A stretch of 64,000 nt of DNA from NCBI RefSeq assembly GCF_036634175.1, contig NZ_JAZIFX010000001.1, forward strand, positions 6,200,001 to 6,264,000. The letters run 5' to 3'. How positions within the stretch are numbered: position 1 is the first letter of the stretch; each line of letters opens with the position of its first letter. The notes under the pieces are model-generated. The model saw only the letters and a list, made by a program, of their open reading frames with translations. It was not told the DNA's origin and made no database searches. Shown one piece after another: positions 62,997 to 64,000 of this stretch. Made by a program: the position numbers and the translations under genes. Origin of the DNA: Streptomyces sp. P9-A2 (lineage in GTDB: Bacteria > Actinomycetota > Actinomycetes > Streptomycetales > Streptomycetaceae).

Positions 62997-64000
62997 ATGC
63001 TCATTGGAGTGACCCGGGAGACCAGACCCGGGGAGACCCGGGTCGCGGCCACACCCGCGACCGTCAGACAACTGACCGGACTGGGCTACGACGTGGTGAT
63101 CGAGACCGGGGCGGGGGCGGGCTCGAGCATCACCGACGAGGCGTACACCCAGGCCGGTGCCGCGATCGGCACTGCGGAGGAGGCGTGGCGTGCCGACCTG
63201 GTCTTTCGGGTGAACGCCCCCGAACTCCCGGAAGTGGAGCGGCTCAAGGAGGGCGCGACACTGGTCGCCCCGCTCGCGCCGGCGGCCAACGGCGACCTGC
63301 TCACGGCGTTGGCCGCGTGCAAGGTCGACGCCCTCGCGATGGACGCGGTTCCGCGCATCTCCCGAGCCCAGTCGCTGGACATTCTCTCCAGCCAGGCCAA
63401 CATCGCGGGGTACCGTGCGGTGATCGAGGCGGCGCACCACTTCGGCCGGTTCTTCACCGGTCAGGTGACCGCGGCGGGCAAGGTGCCGCCGGCCAAGGTG
63501 CTCGTCGCCGGTGTCGGCGTGGCGGGTCTGGCGGCGATCGGCGCGGCCGCCTCCCTGGGCGCCGTCGTCCGTGCCACCGATCCACGGCCCGAGGTCGCCG
63601 ACCAGGTGAAGTCGCTCGGCGGCGCGTACCTGCCGGTGGACATCGAGGTCGAGCAGTCGACCGACGGGTACGCGAGGGCGACCTCCGGGGCGTACGACCG
63701 ACGGGCCGCCGAGATCTACTCCGAGCAGGCCGCGGACGTGGACATCATCATCACCACGGCGCTGATCCCGGGGCGGCCGGCGCCGAGACTGATCACGGCC
63801 GCCGATGTCGCTTCCATGAAGCCCGGGAGCGTCATCGTCGACATGGCGGCCGCCCAGGGCGGGAACGTCGAGGGATCGGTCAAGGACAGGGTCGTCACGA
63901 CCGACAACGGTGTGACGATCATCGGCTACACCGACCTGCCCGCGCGTCTGCCGGCGCAGTCGTCACAGCTGTACGGCACCAACCTGGTCAACCTGATGAA
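62997..64000 (+). CDS. pntA: NAD(P) transhydrogenase alpha subunit, N-terminal part (3' end outside window)
   Basis: 334 residues are visible from the ATG at 62997 (AAAGAG about six bases upstream), running off the window. The N-terminal MLIGVTRETRPGETRVAATP and YDVVIETGAGAGSSITDEAY are shared with alanine dehydrogenase. The transhydrogenase-specific NAD fold follows: AKVLVAGVGVAGLAAIGAAA, RATDPRPEVADQVKSLGG, the mobile-loop area near YARATSGAY, VDIIITTALIPGRPAPRLIT and MKPGSVIVDMAAAQGGNVEG. The enzyme couples proton entry to NADPH formation. The beta subunit should follow beyond the window. Confidence 0.94.
   Translation, partial: MLIGVTRETRPGETRVAATPATVRQLTGLGYDVVIETGAGAGSSITDEAYTQAGAAIGTAEEAWRADLVFRVNAPELPEVERLKEGATLVAPLAPAANGDLLTALAACKVDALAMDAVPRISRAQSLDILSSQANIAGYRAVIEAAHHFGRFFTGQVTAAGKVPPAKVLVAGVGVAGLAAIGAAASLGAVVRATDPRPEVADQVKSLGGAYLPVDIEVEQSTDGYARATSGAYDRRAAEIYSEQAADVDIIITTALIPGRPAPRLITAADVASMKPGSVIVDMAAAQGGNVEGSVKDRVVTTDNGVTIIGYTDLPARLPAQSSQLYGTNLVNLM

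Overview
The window is very GC-rich DNA with GTG/TTG starts, 4-nt ATGA/GTGA gene overlaps, twin-arginine secreted glycosidases, a SARP regulator and strong hairpin terminators. All of this points to Streptomyces or a close relative. There is no rRNA, recognisable tRNA, CRISPR array, integrase or transposase. Three kinds of DNA alternate: tight operons of intact genes, ordinary stress and housekeeping genes, and stretches of broken genes.

Layout. (a) 1-2260: the end of a MarR regulator, then a graveyard with a LacI-type regulator, a methylenetetrahydrofolate reductase and a formyl-THF deformylase (purU) that also carries a small internal inversion. (b) 2356-19952: a catabolic island. The leftward operon (8840 to 2356) encodes dienelactone hydrolase, flavin monooxygenase, NTF2-like protein, FAH-family enzyme, RidA, aldehyde dehydrogenase and a DUF3500 protein. 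The rightward genes encode a ribose-type ABC importer, an ACMSD/LigJ-type amidohydrolase and a second DUF3500 protein. Two GntR/FCD regulators, an RraA-like aldolase, an HpaH-like hydratase, an HpaI-like aldolase and a SIP-type flavoreductase follow. A shared operator core (CGNNCACGAT) lies in both divergent promoter regions. No classical ring-cleavage dioxygenase is present.

(c) 20617-26062: an RsbW-like ATPase, a MerR-like regulator with a cold-shock gene, a hemolysin III-like membrane protein and a PRC-barrel gene with a small membrane protein. (d) 26140-34310: a carbohydrate and redox area. It has two intact secreted arabinoxylan enzymes (GH43, and GH62 with a ricin lectin domain) and an aldo/keto reductase, set among remnants of at least eight genes (SpoIIE phosphatase, GH27, SDR, DUF2255, MFS, AKR, HAD-like, YoeB toxin). 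(e) 34571-38643: two DUF1772 proteins, an NmrA-like protein, a hemerythrin protein and an AraC regulator.

(f) 38969-60639: a biosynthetic gene cluster and the most interesting part of the window. The leftward arm encodes a PPTase, an alpha/beta hydrolase, a SRPBCC protein, a cytokinin-dehydrogenase-like flavoenzyme, a Baeyer-Villiger-type monooxygenase and a CFA-synthase-like methyltransferase. The rightward arm starts with ACP, KAS III and FabG, with a convergent SARP activator behind them. It continues with an alpha-oxoamine synthase, KAS II, MaoC dehydratase, prolyl-AMP ligase, prolyl carrier protein and prolyl-PCP dehydrogenase. Interleaved with these are TrpD-, TrpA-, TrpF- and TrpC-like enzymes, an ectoine-synthase-like cupin and a hydrolase. 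The inferred logic is a pyrrole-2-carboxyl starter made from proline, a small discrete-enzyme fatty-acid-type chain, amine introduction by the oxoamine synthase, and either free indole (there is no TrpB) or a ring built from PRPP. I do not recognise a known cluster with this combination.

(g) 60790-64000: a third DUF1772 protein, a frameshifted SDR pseudogene, and the start of pntA, cut by the window end.
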